This document shows, one piece after another, positions 53,432 to 61,755 of a DNA stretch of 64,000 nucleotides. Position 1 is the stretch's first letter. Every line of letters starts with the position of its first letter. Below the pieces are notes generated by a model, which saw nothing but the letters and a program-made list of their open reading frames with translations, did not search any database and had not been told where the DNA came from. The stretch is taken from assembly GCF_005938645.2 (NCBI RefSeq), contig NZ_CP042171.1:5270001-5334000 (forward strand), read 5' to 3'. The DNA comes from Pedobacter sp. KBS0701 (lineage in GTDB: Bacteria; Bacteroidota; Bacteroidia; Sphingobacteriales; Sphingobacteriaceae). The translations under genes and the position numbers were made by a program.

Positions 53432-53624
53432 TCTGGAATCTTTAAGCTGCTTTTTTACCGCTATTTGTATCTATGCCAATCTTCTGATGGCTTACTGTAC
53501 AAAAAATTTTAAAATAATTTTAAACACCTGTTATTCAATGGTTTAATTTACCATCAAATTATTCAGATTCCAAATTGTCGAAAGAGTTTTATGCTTATTT
53601 AGCACAGATATGGCTGTTCGCGGA

Positions 53625-54203
53625 CTAAAAGCGAAATAGCATATATAGGTAAAGGAAAAGTCCCAGTTTGGTTCGCAGTACTTTTAGCGCGCGGGTGATA
53701 TGGCGGCTTACGTTTTCCTCGGTAGTTCCGAGCACTTCTGCAATTTCCCGATGGCTCATGTTTTCCCTGCGGGAAAGAAGGAACACTTCCCTCATCTTGG
53801 TGGGCAACTGGTCGACCTGGCGATTAATGGTTTCCATGATCTCTTTTTCCCTGACGCGATAGTCCGCCTGTTCGCTGAACTCCTTTGCGTAAGGGTCCAG
53901 TGATTGAAGGTATCTATCGGCCACTTTCTGATGGGTGAAGATGTTTAGGATCTCATACCTCACCGCGCGGTAGAGGTAGCTTGCAAGGGAGGTTTCGATG
54001 TTGATGGATTCGTGGCGTTTCCAAAGATTGATATAGACTTCCTGGACTACGTCTTCGGCCTCCTGTCTGTTCTGCAGCTTTTTATCGGCATAGGCGATCA
54101 GCAGCTTGTAGTACCTCTCAAATATTTCCACATAGGCCTTTCTATCACCTTGTTTTAACAGGGCATACAGTTCAGTGTCCTTATGGGTACTATAGATCAA
54201 CAT
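53625..54203 (-). CDS. ECF sigma-70 factor
   Basis: 192 residues. Region 2 is AYVEIFERYYKLLIAYADKKLQNRQEAEDVVQEVYINLWKRH (from about residue 25); region 4 is MREVFLLSRRENMSHREIAEVLGTTEENVSRHITRALKVLRTKL. The two-domain size without other parts places it among the Bacteroidetes FecI-type extracytoplasmic-function sigma factors. It should drive susC and linked genes when released from FecR. The final hydrophobic tail (FLYLYMLFRF) is typical of this group. It is the first gene of the signalling locus. Confidence 0.93.
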   Translation of the reverse strand: MLIYSTHKDTELYALLKQGDRKAYVEIFERYYKLLIAYADKKLQNRQEAEDVVQEVYINLWKRHESINIETSLASYLYRAVRYEILNIFTHQKVADRYLQSLDPYAKEFSEQADYRVREKEIMETINRQVDQLPTKMREVFLLSRRENMSHREIAEVLGTTEENVSRHITRALKVLRTKLGLFLYLYMLFRF

Positions 54204-54359
54204 ACTGCAAACGTGATTTCAGCTGGGAAAACCGTTCAGTCTAATTTAATAAATTATTCGACAGCAATTATATAAATATATTCTTTAGAAAGAAAATCGA
54301 TGAGCTCAATTCAGAACATCTAGGATTGGAAAGTTATTGGCGCAATGGGCTGCGCTAGT

Positions 54360-54575
54360 CTAAAAATCCTTTTGCAGGTGCTGAAGTCCCTTAACAATGA
54401 TATATTTTTTGTACTCGGAAATGTGGGCGAACGTAAGACCTGGGATTTCCATAAGCTCCTCGGGAGATTTTTCCAGTACATCGTGTAGATAGTTGTAGCC
54501 GGATTTGATCAATACGTCCTTGATCGAATCGCTCAGATCCAAACTGCTGATTGTCTTATGTGCTAATTCTGTCAA
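54360..54575 (-). CDS. Small RNA polymerase alpha-CTD-like helix-hairpin-helix protein
   Basis: 71 residues. IKDVLIKSGYNYLHDVLEKSPEELMEIPGLTFAHISEYKKYI matches the helix-hairpin-helix pattern of the RpoA C-terminal domain and related short proteins. It has no other domain. It is divergent from the XRE gene with 108 bases between, and may belong to the ICE regulatory region or to the chromosome next to it. Its role could be to modulate transcription, but only the fold can be argued. Confidence 0.7.
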   Translation of the reverse strand: MTELAHKTISSLDLSDSIKDVLIKSGYNYLHDVLEKSPEELMEIPGLTFAHISEYKKYIIVKGLQHLQKDF

Positions 54576-54619
54576 CCTGTGATTTGTTTGAACCCAAAGG
54601 TAACACTATTCGTATAAAG

Positions 54620-54633
54620 TTGTATATATACAA
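54620..54633. promoter_or_regulatory. Palindromic operator candidate between 54575 and 54684
   Basis: TTGTATATATACAA is a perfect 14-base palindrome placed between two divergent genes; a half-site TATATAC recurs at about 54653-54660. A dimeric regulator, such as the XRE protein encoded at 54684, is the obvious candidate to bind it. Confidence 0.5.
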
Positions 54634-54683
54634 GTTGGATTTATGCAGTGGTTTATATACGGGCTGTTAATTTATTTTGACTT

Positions 54684-54953
54684 ATGCCCAGAGGAATAGA
54701 CTTATCCCACAAAAAACATGCTTTGCCTTCGGATGAATATCTGAAGAAACTGGGCGCCAGAATCCGTTCGCTTCGCATCTCCAGGGGCTATACCAATTAC
54801 GATAAGTTTGCATATGAGCACGATATCGACAGATCGCAATGGGGACGTTTCGAAAACGGGAAAGACCTACGTTTCACCAGCCTGCTCCAAATCGTCTCGG
54901 TTTTCGATATGACACTGGAAGAGTTTTTCAGTGAGGGTTTCGAGGCCAAGTAA
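54684..54953 (+). CDS. XRE-family transcriptional regulator
   Basis: 89 residues. LKKLGARIRSLRISRGYTNYDKFAYEHDIDRSQWGRFENGKDL is the classical lambda-repressor-type helix-turn-helix, with FTSLLQIVSVFDMTLEEFFSEGF as the last helices. It resembles small regulators found at the regulatory end of Bacteroidetes ICEs. It is followed by rteC 87 bases later, and a palindromic operator lies just upstream, suggesting autoregulation. Confidence 0.88.
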   Translation: MPRGIDLSHKKHALPSDEYLKKLGARIRSLRISRGYTNYDKFAYEHDIDRSQWGRFENGKDLRFTSLLQIVSVFDMTLEEFFSEGFEAK

Positions 54954-55039
54954 TCTTTTTTCTTTTTTTAGCTAATTCAAGACTCCCAGATACTTGATTT
55001 TTTAGACTTGCCGCCAATCAAGTTTAAACCAAAGTATAT

Positions 55040-55915
55040 ATGGACAGAGTTTATATTGGGGAGCTTTCCGCTTCAATGGAACTGGAGCTGGCCGGTACCG
55101 ACGGCTTTCCCGAACATTTATCTACATCGCTGGGCATTGTATCCAAGACAATGCGTCTTCTTCATGCCCATGTTTGCGCAGAAGGATTTAGCGAACATGA
55201 GGAAATCGAATTTTTCAAATCCATCAAACCCCGTTTCTACCAGTGGTACATCTTTCTGGTGGAACGGCAGAACATCTTAAAGGGCCTGTGTATCGGAACC
55301 GAGCACATGGCAAGGGACTATTACTTACAGGAGTTGTCCTTTATCAAACGCTTCTTTGACCAGCATGCGTTTGTGTACCAATATTATCTGGCAGGGGAAA
55401 GTTCAAAGGATGATGAATTTTTTCTCCGGGCGAACTTTGTTCCGGCGCTGGACCAGCCGATGTTCCAGCTTTCGGACTTTTCCACCAACCAGGATTACAC
55501 CTTTGCCAAGATCATGGCCTACGAGCGTCTGCAGGAGTTTATCATCATAAGGCTAAGGGCTACCTATGCCAGCGATGCGGGAACTATATTAAGCGAAATT
55601 CGTTCTGCATCCCGGCGAACATGGACCGATGACAAGATCAAGCTGGTAGAGCTGGCCTATGGAATTTATTTCATGGGCTCGGTGGATTTTGGGAAGGCCG
55701 AAATCTCTGATATCATCTCTTCTCTGGAGATCTGCTTCAACATTGACCTTGGCGTTGCCTACCGCAGGTTCGTGGAAATATCCCGGCGCAAGTCTGACAG
55801 CCATACCTTTTACCTTGACGCCATGCGCGCTGAAATAGAGCGACGCATTACCGACAAGGACCGCTACAGGCCACCGGTACCAAGACCGGGCAACCCGTCC
55901 GACAAAAATCGTTAA
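55040..55915 (+). CDS. rteC: RteC-family regulator of ICE excision
   Basis: 291 residues. The pattern begins MDRVYIGELSASMELELAG and includes EEIEFFKSIKPRFYQWYIFLVERQ, YYLQELSFIKRFFDQHAFVYQYYLAG and FAKIMAYERLQEFIIIRL. These are hallmarks of RteC, which in CTnDOT activates the excision operon in response to tetracycline via RteAB. The C-terminal part (VELAYGIYFMGSVDFGKAEI, RRFVEISRRK) is also family-like. No RteA/RteB two-component genes or tetracycline genes are adjacent here. It places the following transfer genes in a conjugative transposon. Confidence 0.9.
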   Translation: MDRVYIGELSASMELELAGTDGFPEHLSTSLGIVSKTMRLLHAHVCAEGFSEHEEIEFFKSIKPRFYQWYIFLVERQNILKGLCIGTEHMARDYYLQELSFIKRFFDQHAFVYQYYLAGESSKDDEFFLRANFVPALDQPMFQLSDFSTNQDYTFAKIMAYERLQEFIIIRLRATYASDAGTILSEIRSASRRTWTDDKIKLVELAYGIYFMGSVDFGKAEISDIISSLEICFNIDLGVAYRRFVEISRRKSDSHTFYLDAMRAEIERRITDKDRYRPPVPRPGNPSDKNR

Positions 55916-56040
55916 CACTATTTATATGTTGTCATTCCCCCGCTTTGGCGATTGAGAATTTTGCTCCCAGTATCTGTTAGATCTTTGACATCTGGGAACG
56001 AAACATTATCCGCCCAAGCAGCGGAAATTTTGCGAAGGCG

Positions 56041-56194
56041 GAGGTGAGAGCCCCGAGCTGAAAGCGCATTGGCAGACCGAAAGGTCCGGATCGTAGGATC
56101 CGACGCGGGTAGTTCCGAAACAATATAGAGGCCATTTGTAGCGGGGAAGATACCGTGCTATTTAGGGCCTGCTAAGGGGGCGATGCCCCCTTTT
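56041..56194 (+). ncRNA. Candidate structured RNA between rteC and the primase gene
   Basis: In the 311-base gap between 55915 and 56227, two perfect hairpins stand back to back: GACC-GAAA-GGTC at 56075-56086 and CGGATC-GTAG-GATCCG at 56087-56102, followed 70 bases later by a strong intrinsic terminator (56174-56194). This has the shape of a short structured transcript. A leader or small RNA controlling transfer would be analogous to RteR of CTnDOT, but no homology is claimed. The gap is otherwise empty. Confidence 0.35.
56174..56194 (+). terminator. Intrinsic terminator before the primase gene
   Basis: AAGGGGGC and GCCCCCTTTT form an almost perfect stem around a GAT loop. It lies 32 bases before the primase-like start, separating rteC and any small RNA from the mobilisation genes. 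Confidence 0.75.
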
Positions 56195-56226
56195 GCATTT
56201 AATAGGGATTCACTTATTAATTATTT

Positions 56227-57192
56227 ATGAAGCAATTTATCGATGCCGGAAATCTCATGGCCGGCACTTCCATTTTGGATTTCCTGGACCGCCTCGGGCA
56301 CCATCCGGTCAGGCAGTCGGGCGGTGAGCATTTTTTCCTGAGCATGCTAAGGGAGGAAAGGACTGCGTCGCTGACGGTGAACGATGGGCTCGGTGTCTGG
56401 TTTGACCATGGCGGCCCGAACGGTTCAGGCATCCGGGGAGGCAACCTTATTGACCTTGCCATTTCCTATTGGCATCCGGTATCCTATGTAGAAGCCCTGG
56501 GAAAAATTGTCCAGACCATTGGAGGGAAAGTTCCTGATCCGGTTGCAAGGAATACTAGACCGCGCCGTCCGGTGCGCCTGCCGAACTATAAGATAGAATC
56601 GGTAAGGCCCTTGGGGAACAATTATGCCATTACCTCTTACCTGCAGAACCGCGGCATCTGGGGCATGGCGGATGGGCACCTCAGCGAACTTTATTATTTC
56701 GTTTTAGATGATAAGGCAACCCGGAAGGATTTCTTTGCCGCAGGCTGGCCGAACGAGAACGAGGGATGGGAAGTGAGGAACAAATATTTCCAGGGCTGCC
56801 TTGGCCACAAGGGCCTAAGCTTTATAAAGGGCAACCCCGATGAGCTGGTGGTGTTCGAGGGCTATATGGATTACCTCAGCTGGAGGTTTGAAAACGAGGA
56901 AGCCGCTCCGAGCGTCCTGGTCCTGAACTCCCTTTCCCTTTTGCCTGCGGGCATCAACAGGGCAAGGAAATTCGAATACATCGAAACCTATTTTGACCTG
57001 GATAACGCAGGGATCAAGGCAAGCTGTGATTTTAGGGCTGCCCTGCCGATGGCCAAGGACTGCTCGAAAGCCTATCAGGGCTTTAAAGACTATAACGAAA
57101 AACTGATGTCGGAACTCTCCGCCATCCGAACCGCTAATAATTTCGCTGCGCAAATCGATGTTGCAAAAAGCTCCTACCAGATGCGCAGGTAG
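56227..57192 (+). CDS. CHC2/Toprim primase-like protein of the ICE
   Basis: 321 residues. Residues 10-75 resemble the CHC2 primase region (LDRLGHHPVRQSGGEHFFLS through GIRGGNLIDLAISYWH) but lack the zinc-binding Cys residues. Residues about 180-280 form a Toprim domain: LVVFEGYMDYLSWRF with the catalytic Glu and IETYFDLDNAGIKASCD with the DxD motif. ICE-encoded proteins of this sort prime the transferred strand. It follows the terminator and is followed by the palindrome-rich region, so it marks the start of the mobilisation block. Confidence 0.87.
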   Translation: MKQFIDAGNLMAGTSILDFLDRLGHHPVRQSGGEHFFLSMLREERTASLTVNDGLGVWFDHGGPNGSGIRGGNLIDLAISYWHPVSYVEALGKIVQTIGGKVPDPVARNTRPRRPVRLPNYKIESVRPLGNNYAITSYLQNRGIWGMADGHLSELYYFVLDDKATRKDFFAAGWPNENEGWEVRNKYFQGCLGHKGLSFIKGNPDELVVFEGYMDYLSWRFENEEAAPSVLVLNSLSLLPAGINRARKFEYIETYFDLDNAGIKASCDFRAALPMAKDCSKAYQGFKDYNEKLMSELSAIRTANNFAAQIDVAKSSYQMRR

Positions 57193-57357
57193 CTATCCGA
57201 ATATTTAGCTATGCGAATATGCCAGCATATCTCAATATCTGGATATGCTCATTTTCGGACATATTGATGGGTCTAGCTATTTACGGATTGCTATACTCCT
57301 AAATATCTGTGCATATCCGCATAACCAGATATCTGGGCATCTGTTATTATCTAGATA
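57190..57357. repeat. Palindrome and short repeat cluster upstream of the mob genes
   Basis: Within about 170 bases are three TAGCTAT copies (57190-57196, 57206-57212, 57274-57280), ATATC-TG-GATAT (57235-57246), the perfect 12-base palindrome CCAGATATCTGG (57325-57336) and TATCTAGATA (57348-57357). The repeated ATATC/GATAT core looks like a set of protein-binding sites, possibly for relaxosome or replication proteins. It ends upstream of mobA by about 350 bases. Confidence 0.5.
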
Positions 57358-57572
57358 TCGTCTGTTTTTGCGGGATTGCTTTTCAATATTGCTCAGGTTT
57401 CAAGTTCCTGCTGGTCATTACTGATACGGTAAAATAGGTTCTATTTGGCGTTTAAGCCAATTGTTTTCTGGCGTTTTTTCTGGCTCGTCCTGAGGGGAAT
57501 CTGCTCTATGCGAAAAGGTGCATTTTTTTCTAATGCAGCAAGCCGAAGTTGGGCAGAGCCCTACTTTGCTTG

Positions 57573-57619
57573 CCCACGGCGTTGCCGTGGGGGTTTCAAG
57601 TATCCTCCGGGGATACTTG
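57573..57619. repeat. Two inverted repeats, candidate oriT
   Basis: CCCACGGC-GTT-GCCGTGGG (57573-57591) and CAAGTATCC-TCCGG-GGATACTTG (57597-57619) are perfect and lie 6 bases apart, about 90 bases before the mobA ATG. Relaxase-recognised hairpins are expected in such a position. The nick site cannot be read directly. Confidence 0.5.
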
Positions 57620-57707
57620 TTAGCGCTGCCGCGCGAAAGCGGGCCGAAAACGGGAAACTTTGCGGTATCCTGGGCTATTATATCGTGGTTTTAATTAATA
57701 CTTTGGG

Positions 57708-58259
57708 ATGAAGGACATCAATATCCGGTCTGTGCGGTTTTCGGTTGCGGTCGATGAGAAGTTCGAAAAGGTTGCCCGGAAACTTGGCCGCACCAAGCGT
57801 CTGCTGTTTGTCCAAATGGTAGACTATTTCTATAAGTGCAAAAAAGATCCGACCGACCTGAGCGACGACCTGTTAAAGAATTCGCTCGTCAAAAACCATC
57901 AGCAGTACATCAGCTTTATCCGGGCGCAGGAAAATATGCTGCTGCTCCCGATCAAGGCTGAGGTAGATAGGGTATCCAGATCCCAGCGTGATATCATCGA
58001 ACGTCTGAACTCGGCGGTCCTAAAGCAGAATGTGTCGGTTCTCTCTGGGCAGAAAACCCAAACCACTGCCATCGCGGAAATGGAAAAATCGCTTGGCCAG
58101 CTGCTTAAAAAATCAAAGGATGCCGATGTGCTAAAGGCGCAGTTCCTTTTTCTGCTGGAGGAATATATCAGGGGAAGGGAATCGCTCGGCCCAAAAGCAA
58201 CAGCGGCAGAAAAACAGCAACTGGCCACGAAGATCAAAGACCAGATACGCATGCTCTAA
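57708..58259 (+). CDS. mobA: BfmA/BtgA-family mobilisation protein (MobA-type)
   Basis: 183 residues. The N-terminal IRSVRFSVAVDEKFEKVARKLGRTKRLLFVQMVDYF is a ribbon-helix-helix DNA-binding motif; the rest is a coiled-coil-like helix (IRAQENMLLLPIKAEVDRVS) typical of the BfmA/BtgA accessory proteins that bind oriT and assist the relaxase. It starts about 90 bases after the candidate oriT and is followed by mobB after 9 bases. Confidence 0.9.
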   Translation: MKDINIRSVRFSVAVDEKFEKVARKLGRTKRLLFVQMVDYFYKCKKDPTDLSDDLLKNSLVKNHQQYISFIRAQENMLLLPIKAEVDRVSRSQRDIIERLNSAVLKQNVSVLSGQKTQTTAIAEMEKSLGQLLKKSKDADVLKAQFLFLLEEYIRGRESLGPKATAAEKQQLATKIKDQIRML

Positions 58260-58268
58260 TACTATTCT

Positions 58269-59219
58269 ATGTTCATCAATATTACCGATAAAAAAGAAGC
58301 CGAGAACAAAGGCTCCAGCGCAGCGCTGGTCGATTACCTTGAAAAAGAGAACAGGATCCCAAAACGGAAAACCACGGAGTTTTGGTTCAATGCGATCAGG
58401 GACGATATTTCCCCTTACGAGGTGATGAGCCGGATCGATGGCAACGTGGCCAAGCTCGGTAAGAATGATCCGAAGTTTTTCCTGATCAATATCTCTCCGA
58501 GCAAAAAGGAACTGGCATTTCTTCTGGAAAAATTCGGAAGGGAGGGCCGGCGAGATGAGCTCAAAAAATTCACTTCCCTTGTGATGGACGAGTACGCCAG
58601 GAACTTTAGGCGCTATGGGATTTGGGACGAGAGGAATTTAATGTGGTTTGGCAAGCTGGAAGATTTCAGGTATTACTCGTTTTCCGACCCAGAGGTCAAA
58701 AAGGGCGAGAAAAAACGCGGGGAACGGAAGGATGGCGAGCACTTGCATATCCAGGTAATTGTCAGCAGAAAAGACGCTACCAATAGGATCAAGCTTTCTC
58801 CGCAGAATACCTCACGCGGAAGGAATTTCGAGCACTCCAAAAAAATGGGGCAGTTTGACAGGCTGGCCTTTAAGCAGAGCGGTGAAACGGTCTTTGACGA
58901 TTTCTTTGGCTTTGACCGGCAGCTTGGTGATTCCCTGGCCTTTGCCAATGTGCAAAAAAACGGAAGCCTTGAGGAGCGGGCGGCACTTGCCGCGCGGAAT
59001 TTTGATATTGAAGTGTTGTCAACTGAGAATACCAGCTCAAATACCCACCAGGAAACCCTTTCTCCGGATCAACTTTTGGAAACTGCCGATCTGGAAGCCG
59101 CCGAATTTATACCCCTATTAGATGAATTTTCCATCGACATCAGCGACGATATTGACGATGAAGCGATCCTGGGCCGCAACCGCCACCGCAAAAGAAAAGC
59201 TAGGACAAACACCAGGTAA
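58269..59219 (+). CDS. mobB: MobB relaxase-like protein (DUF5712-like)
   Basis: 316 residues. MFINITDKKEAENKGSSAALVDYLEKENRI is the characteristic N-terminus; the metal-coordinating HLHIQVIVSR (H158, H160) fits the HxH of Mob-type relaxases, and a mid-domain KTTEFWFNAIRDDISPYE is typical. The last 90 residues are acidic, low in motifs, and end in a basic tail (RNRHRKRKARTNTR). It should nick the element at oriT. mobA and mobB form one unit. A C5-methyltransferase follows after 84 bases. Confidence 0.85.
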   Translation: MFINITDKKEAENKGSSAALVDYLEKENRIPKRKTTEFWFNAIRDDISPYEVMSRIDGNVAKLGKNDPKFFLINISPSKKELAFLLEKFGREGRRDELKKFTSLVMDEYARNFRRYGIWDERNLMWFGKLEDFRYYSFSDPEVKKGEKKRGERKDGEHLHIQVIVSRKDATNRIKLSPQNTSRGRNFEHSKKMGQFDRLAFKQSGETVFDDFFGFDRQLGDSLAFANVQKNGSLEERAALAARNFDIEVLSTENTSSNTHQETLSPDQLLETADLEAAEFIPLLDEFSIDISDDIDDEAILGRNRHRKRKARTNTR

Positions 59220-59303
59220 AGTCCATCGGGCGGGTTGCAACCACTTTAGTTTGCTGCTGCTTTGATTTCCAATCTTTTCCAATATCCTTTAATCTTAAAC
59301 CCA

Positions 59304-60338
59304 ATGCCTATGCTAAAACATGGAAGCCTGTTCTCAGGGATAGGCGGCTTTGACATCGCCGCCAACTGGGTGGGCTGGCAGAATGTGTTCTCCTGTGAGA
59401 AACATCCATTCTGCAGACAATTACTTCAATACTACTGGCCTAACTCCGCCCATTATGACGACATCTTCCAATTCAGCGCAGCTCAGTATCTCGGGCGCAT
59501 CGACATCATCTCAGGGGGGTTTCCCTGCCAGCCCTTCAGCCAGTCCGGGCGGAGAAAGGGCACGCAGGATGACCGCTATCTCTTCCCGCAGACTGTCAGA
59601 ATTATTAAAGAGGCACGGCCCAAGTGGATCGTTCTTGAAAACGTATCTGGCCTGTTCAGCATTCTCGAGCCCGGCAGTCTATCTAAAGTGGAAATCAAAG
59701 AGGTCGAGCTTTTTTGTGAAGATTACCACCAGGTACCAAGCCGTACCATCATCCGCCTGCAGCGAAGGGTCATCGCCAGTATCATCTCAGAAATCCGTTC
59801 AGCAGGATACCTACTTCCGCAGCTCAAGGACGGCACACCAGTCATTCTGTGTGTACCGGCTGCTGCTGTTGGTGCCCCGCACGCGAGAAACCGGGTCTGG
59901 TTTGTTGCCCACGCCGACGGCGACGGAGATCACCTCTCTAAAGGCGACCATTGCGACCGCCAGGGCGGGAAGGCCGCTGAAAACGCGCCGGAACAAAAAA
60001 GGAAATGGCGGGCAGATTTCGCTGACGGATTTTCTGGTCTACCTTACGATAACGGGTTCATTGAAACCTGGTCGGAGGAACAGGGAAGGGTTGCCGGCTT
60101 CTTTCCAGGAGCGGGTGATGCGGGCACTTCCTGGGCCGGGGGATCCAAAATTCCGGACTGGGAAAACTGGCCCACTCAATCCGCGTTTTGTAGCGGAGAT
60201 GATGGGCTTTCCGGTAGACTGGACGGAATTACCTTTTCAAAATGGCGGGAAGAAAGCATAAGGGCATACGGAAATGCCATTGTCCCACAGGTGGCCCTTG
60301 ACATCTTTAGGACGATCAATTCCATCGAGACCGGCTGA
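59304..60338 (+). CDS. C5-cytosine DNA methyltransferase of the ICE
   Basis: 344 residues from the ATG at 59304; starts at 59262 or 59310 are also open. The motifs are SLFSGIGGFDIAA (motif I), FPCQPFS with nucleophile C75 (motif IV), VLENVSG near 112 (motif VI), the VGAPHARNRVWFVAHAD segment and a C-terminal YGNAIVPQV (motif X) that completes the SAM site. Orphan Dcm-type enzymes in conjugative elements protect incoming DNA from host restriction. No restriction gene is adjacent. The whole gene is overlapped by a second long frame on the same strand (59350-60261). Confidence 0.92.
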   Translation: MPMLKHGSLFSGIGGFDIAANWVGWQNVFSCEKHPFCRQLLQYYWPNSAHYDDIFQFSAAQYLGRIDIISGGFPCQPFSQSGRRKGTQDDRYLFPQTVRIIKEARPKWIVLENVSGLFSILEPGSLSKVEIKEVELFCEDYHQVPSRTIIRLQRRVIASIISEIRSAGYLLPQLKDGTPVILCVPAAAVGAPHARNRVWFVAHADGDGDHLSKGDHCDRQGGKAAENAPEQKRKWRADFADGFSGLPYDNGFIETWSEEQGRVAGFFPGAGDAGTSWAGGSKIPDWENWPTQSAFCSGDDGLSGRLDGITFSKWREESIRAYGNAIVPQVALDIFRTINSIETG

Positions 60339-60403
60339 TGTGCTGATCTCTATGTTCTCCTCCTTTGATTTTCTGATCCGTTTATCTCTTAATCTAGTAT
60401 CCT

Positions 60404-61039
60404 ATGGTCATTCTACTTGGCAACCAAAAGGGCGGAGCGGGCAAGAGTACCCTCACGCTGCTACTTGCCAACTACCTTTCCCTTGTGCGGAAGAAAAAGG
60501 TCACCGTTCTGGACATGGACTATCAGGCCTCCATCTCGGCCAAGGCGGAAAAGGCGAAACTGCCCCAGGGAGAGCCGCTGTACGAAGTGGTTCCCTGTGA
60601 CCTGAAACTATACCCTGCCATCTTCAGCACATTAAAGGCAAAACCGGGGGAACTGATCATCATCGATCTACCGGGAAAGATGGACGACGACGGGCTGATC
60701 CCTGTGATCCTCTCGGCCGATCTGATCCTATGCCCGTTCAACTATGACGAGTTTTCGGTGGATTCAACGCTTTTGTTTGCGATGGTCTGCTCAAGGCTGA
60801 ACCTGAACGCCGGAATGCTGTTCATTCCCAACCGCATCAAGACAACGGTGAAGTATGAGACCAAACTGGAAGCTGATGCGGCCCTGGGAAAATTTGGCAG
60901 CATAACTCCAGCCATCTCCGACCGCGTGGACTTTCAGCGTCTGAGCACTTCGACCATTCCCATAACGCTGCTTCCGGTTGTAATCCCGGTACTTGACCTG
61001 ATCTTTGAAACCCATATCATGAAAGGTGGACCAGGGTGA
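60404..61039 (+). CDS. traA: TraA, ParA-family ATPase
   Basis: 211 residues. The deviant Walker A KGGAGKST (9-16), DMDYQAS, and the IIIDLPGKMDDD switch region are diagnostic of ParA/MinD-like ATPases; the gene opens the tra operon, as TraA does in Bacteroidetes ICEs. The C-terminal part carries a helical DFQRLSTSTIPITLLPVVIPV segment. Its stop overlaps the next gene by 4 bases (GTGA), showing a compact operon. Confidence 0.88.
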   Translation: MVILLGNQKGGAGKSTLTLLLANYLSLVRKKKVTVLDMDYQASISAKAEKAKLPQGEPLYEVVPCDLKLYPAIFSTLKAKPGELIIIDLPGKMDDDGLIPVILSADLILCPFNYDEFSVDSTLLFAMVCSRLNLNAGMLFIPNRIKTTVKYETKLEADAALGKFGSITPAISDRVDFQRLSTSTIPITLLPVVIPVLDLIFETHIMKGGPG

Positions 61040-61410
61040 GCAAGATCAGATCGATTGCAGATGAGCTCCGGGAAAAGATCAGGGCCGAAAGCGGCTCTCC
61101 GCCTGTACCTGATCCGCCCGAAATCCCGAAAAAGCCTTCGAGGGTTTTGCCAAATAAATCCCCTTGCGACAAGTCCGACCGGGCGGAGGTCCACCGGCTG
61201 TTCGATGAGCTATCGGCCTTTCGCATGGTGGGTACCCAAAAGATCATGATCAGGCTGGACCCCGAGAGCATGAAGCTGCTAAAGCAGCTGAAATTTACCC
61301 GAGACATCGACATGACCAAGGTCATCGTCTTTGCCTTCTCCAAATTCCTGCAGCAGCACCCCTGGCTGCATTCCCACGTAAAAGAACTTCTTAAAAAAAA
61401 CCAGCTATGA
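61036..61410 (+). CDS. TraB/TraC-like conjugal transfer protein
   Basis: 124 residues starting at a GTG (61036) whose TGA overlaps the stop of traA. The first 50 residues are Pro-rich, the rest helical: EVHRLFDELSAFRMVGTQKIMIRLDPESMKLLKQLKF. This resembles the DUF3408-type proteins in the second or third position of Bacteroidetes tra operons. The name is tentative. The next gene overlaps it by 4 bases. Confidence 0.7.
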   Translation: MSKIRSIADELREKIRAESGSPPVPDPPEIPKKPSRVLPNKSPCDKSDRAEVHRLFDELSAFRMVGTQKIMIRLDPESMKLLKQLKFTRDIDMTKVIVFAFSKFLQQHPWLHSHVKELLKKNQL

Positions 61411-61745
61411 CTTGGACTGAATTTATGATGATCCTCATTGGGATCTATTTTGCCTATTACGGGCTTAACCTGGTATTCGACCTGCTGAACTCCGGGCAGC
61501 GGCCGACCTTGGCCACTGAAGATGACAGCGTGCTGCACTTCACCGAAGATGAGCCGGAGCTGATCATTCCTGCTAAACAGCAGGTCGAAAGCCCCGCTTT
61601 GACTGGCCCGGTATCTTCCTCTGCGCAAACGGTGCCGTCCGATTTTGCGGGCAGCCTGGCCTCAACCGGAACGGTGAGCCTCAAGAAGCTATTTGAGCTG
61701 GCAAAGGATGACCTGATCGAATATACCAGGGCCATTTCCTATTAA
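61407..61745 (+). CDS. Short membrane protein of the tra operon (TraD-like)
   Basis: 112 residues. An N-terminal membrane segment (MTWTEFMMILIGIYFAYYGL) is followed by a Pro/Ser-rich acidic linker and a short helix LKKLFELAKDDLIEYTRAI. It has no recognised domain. Position between the TraB/C-like and the DUF4134 genes equals that of TraD in related ICEs. Overlaps its upstream neighbour by 4 bases. Confidence 0.65.
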   Translation: MTWTEFMMILIGIYFAYYGLNLVFDLLNSGQRPTLATEDDSVLHFTEDEPELIIPAKQQVESPALTGPVSSSAQTVPSDFAGSLASTGTVSLKKLFELAKDDLIEYTRAISY

Positions 61746-61755
61746 TGCCAGATGT

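Noticed and set aside
54204..54680. tRNA gene as ICE insertion site
   Set aside because: No cloverleaf or CCA end could be recognised at the left side of the transfer module.
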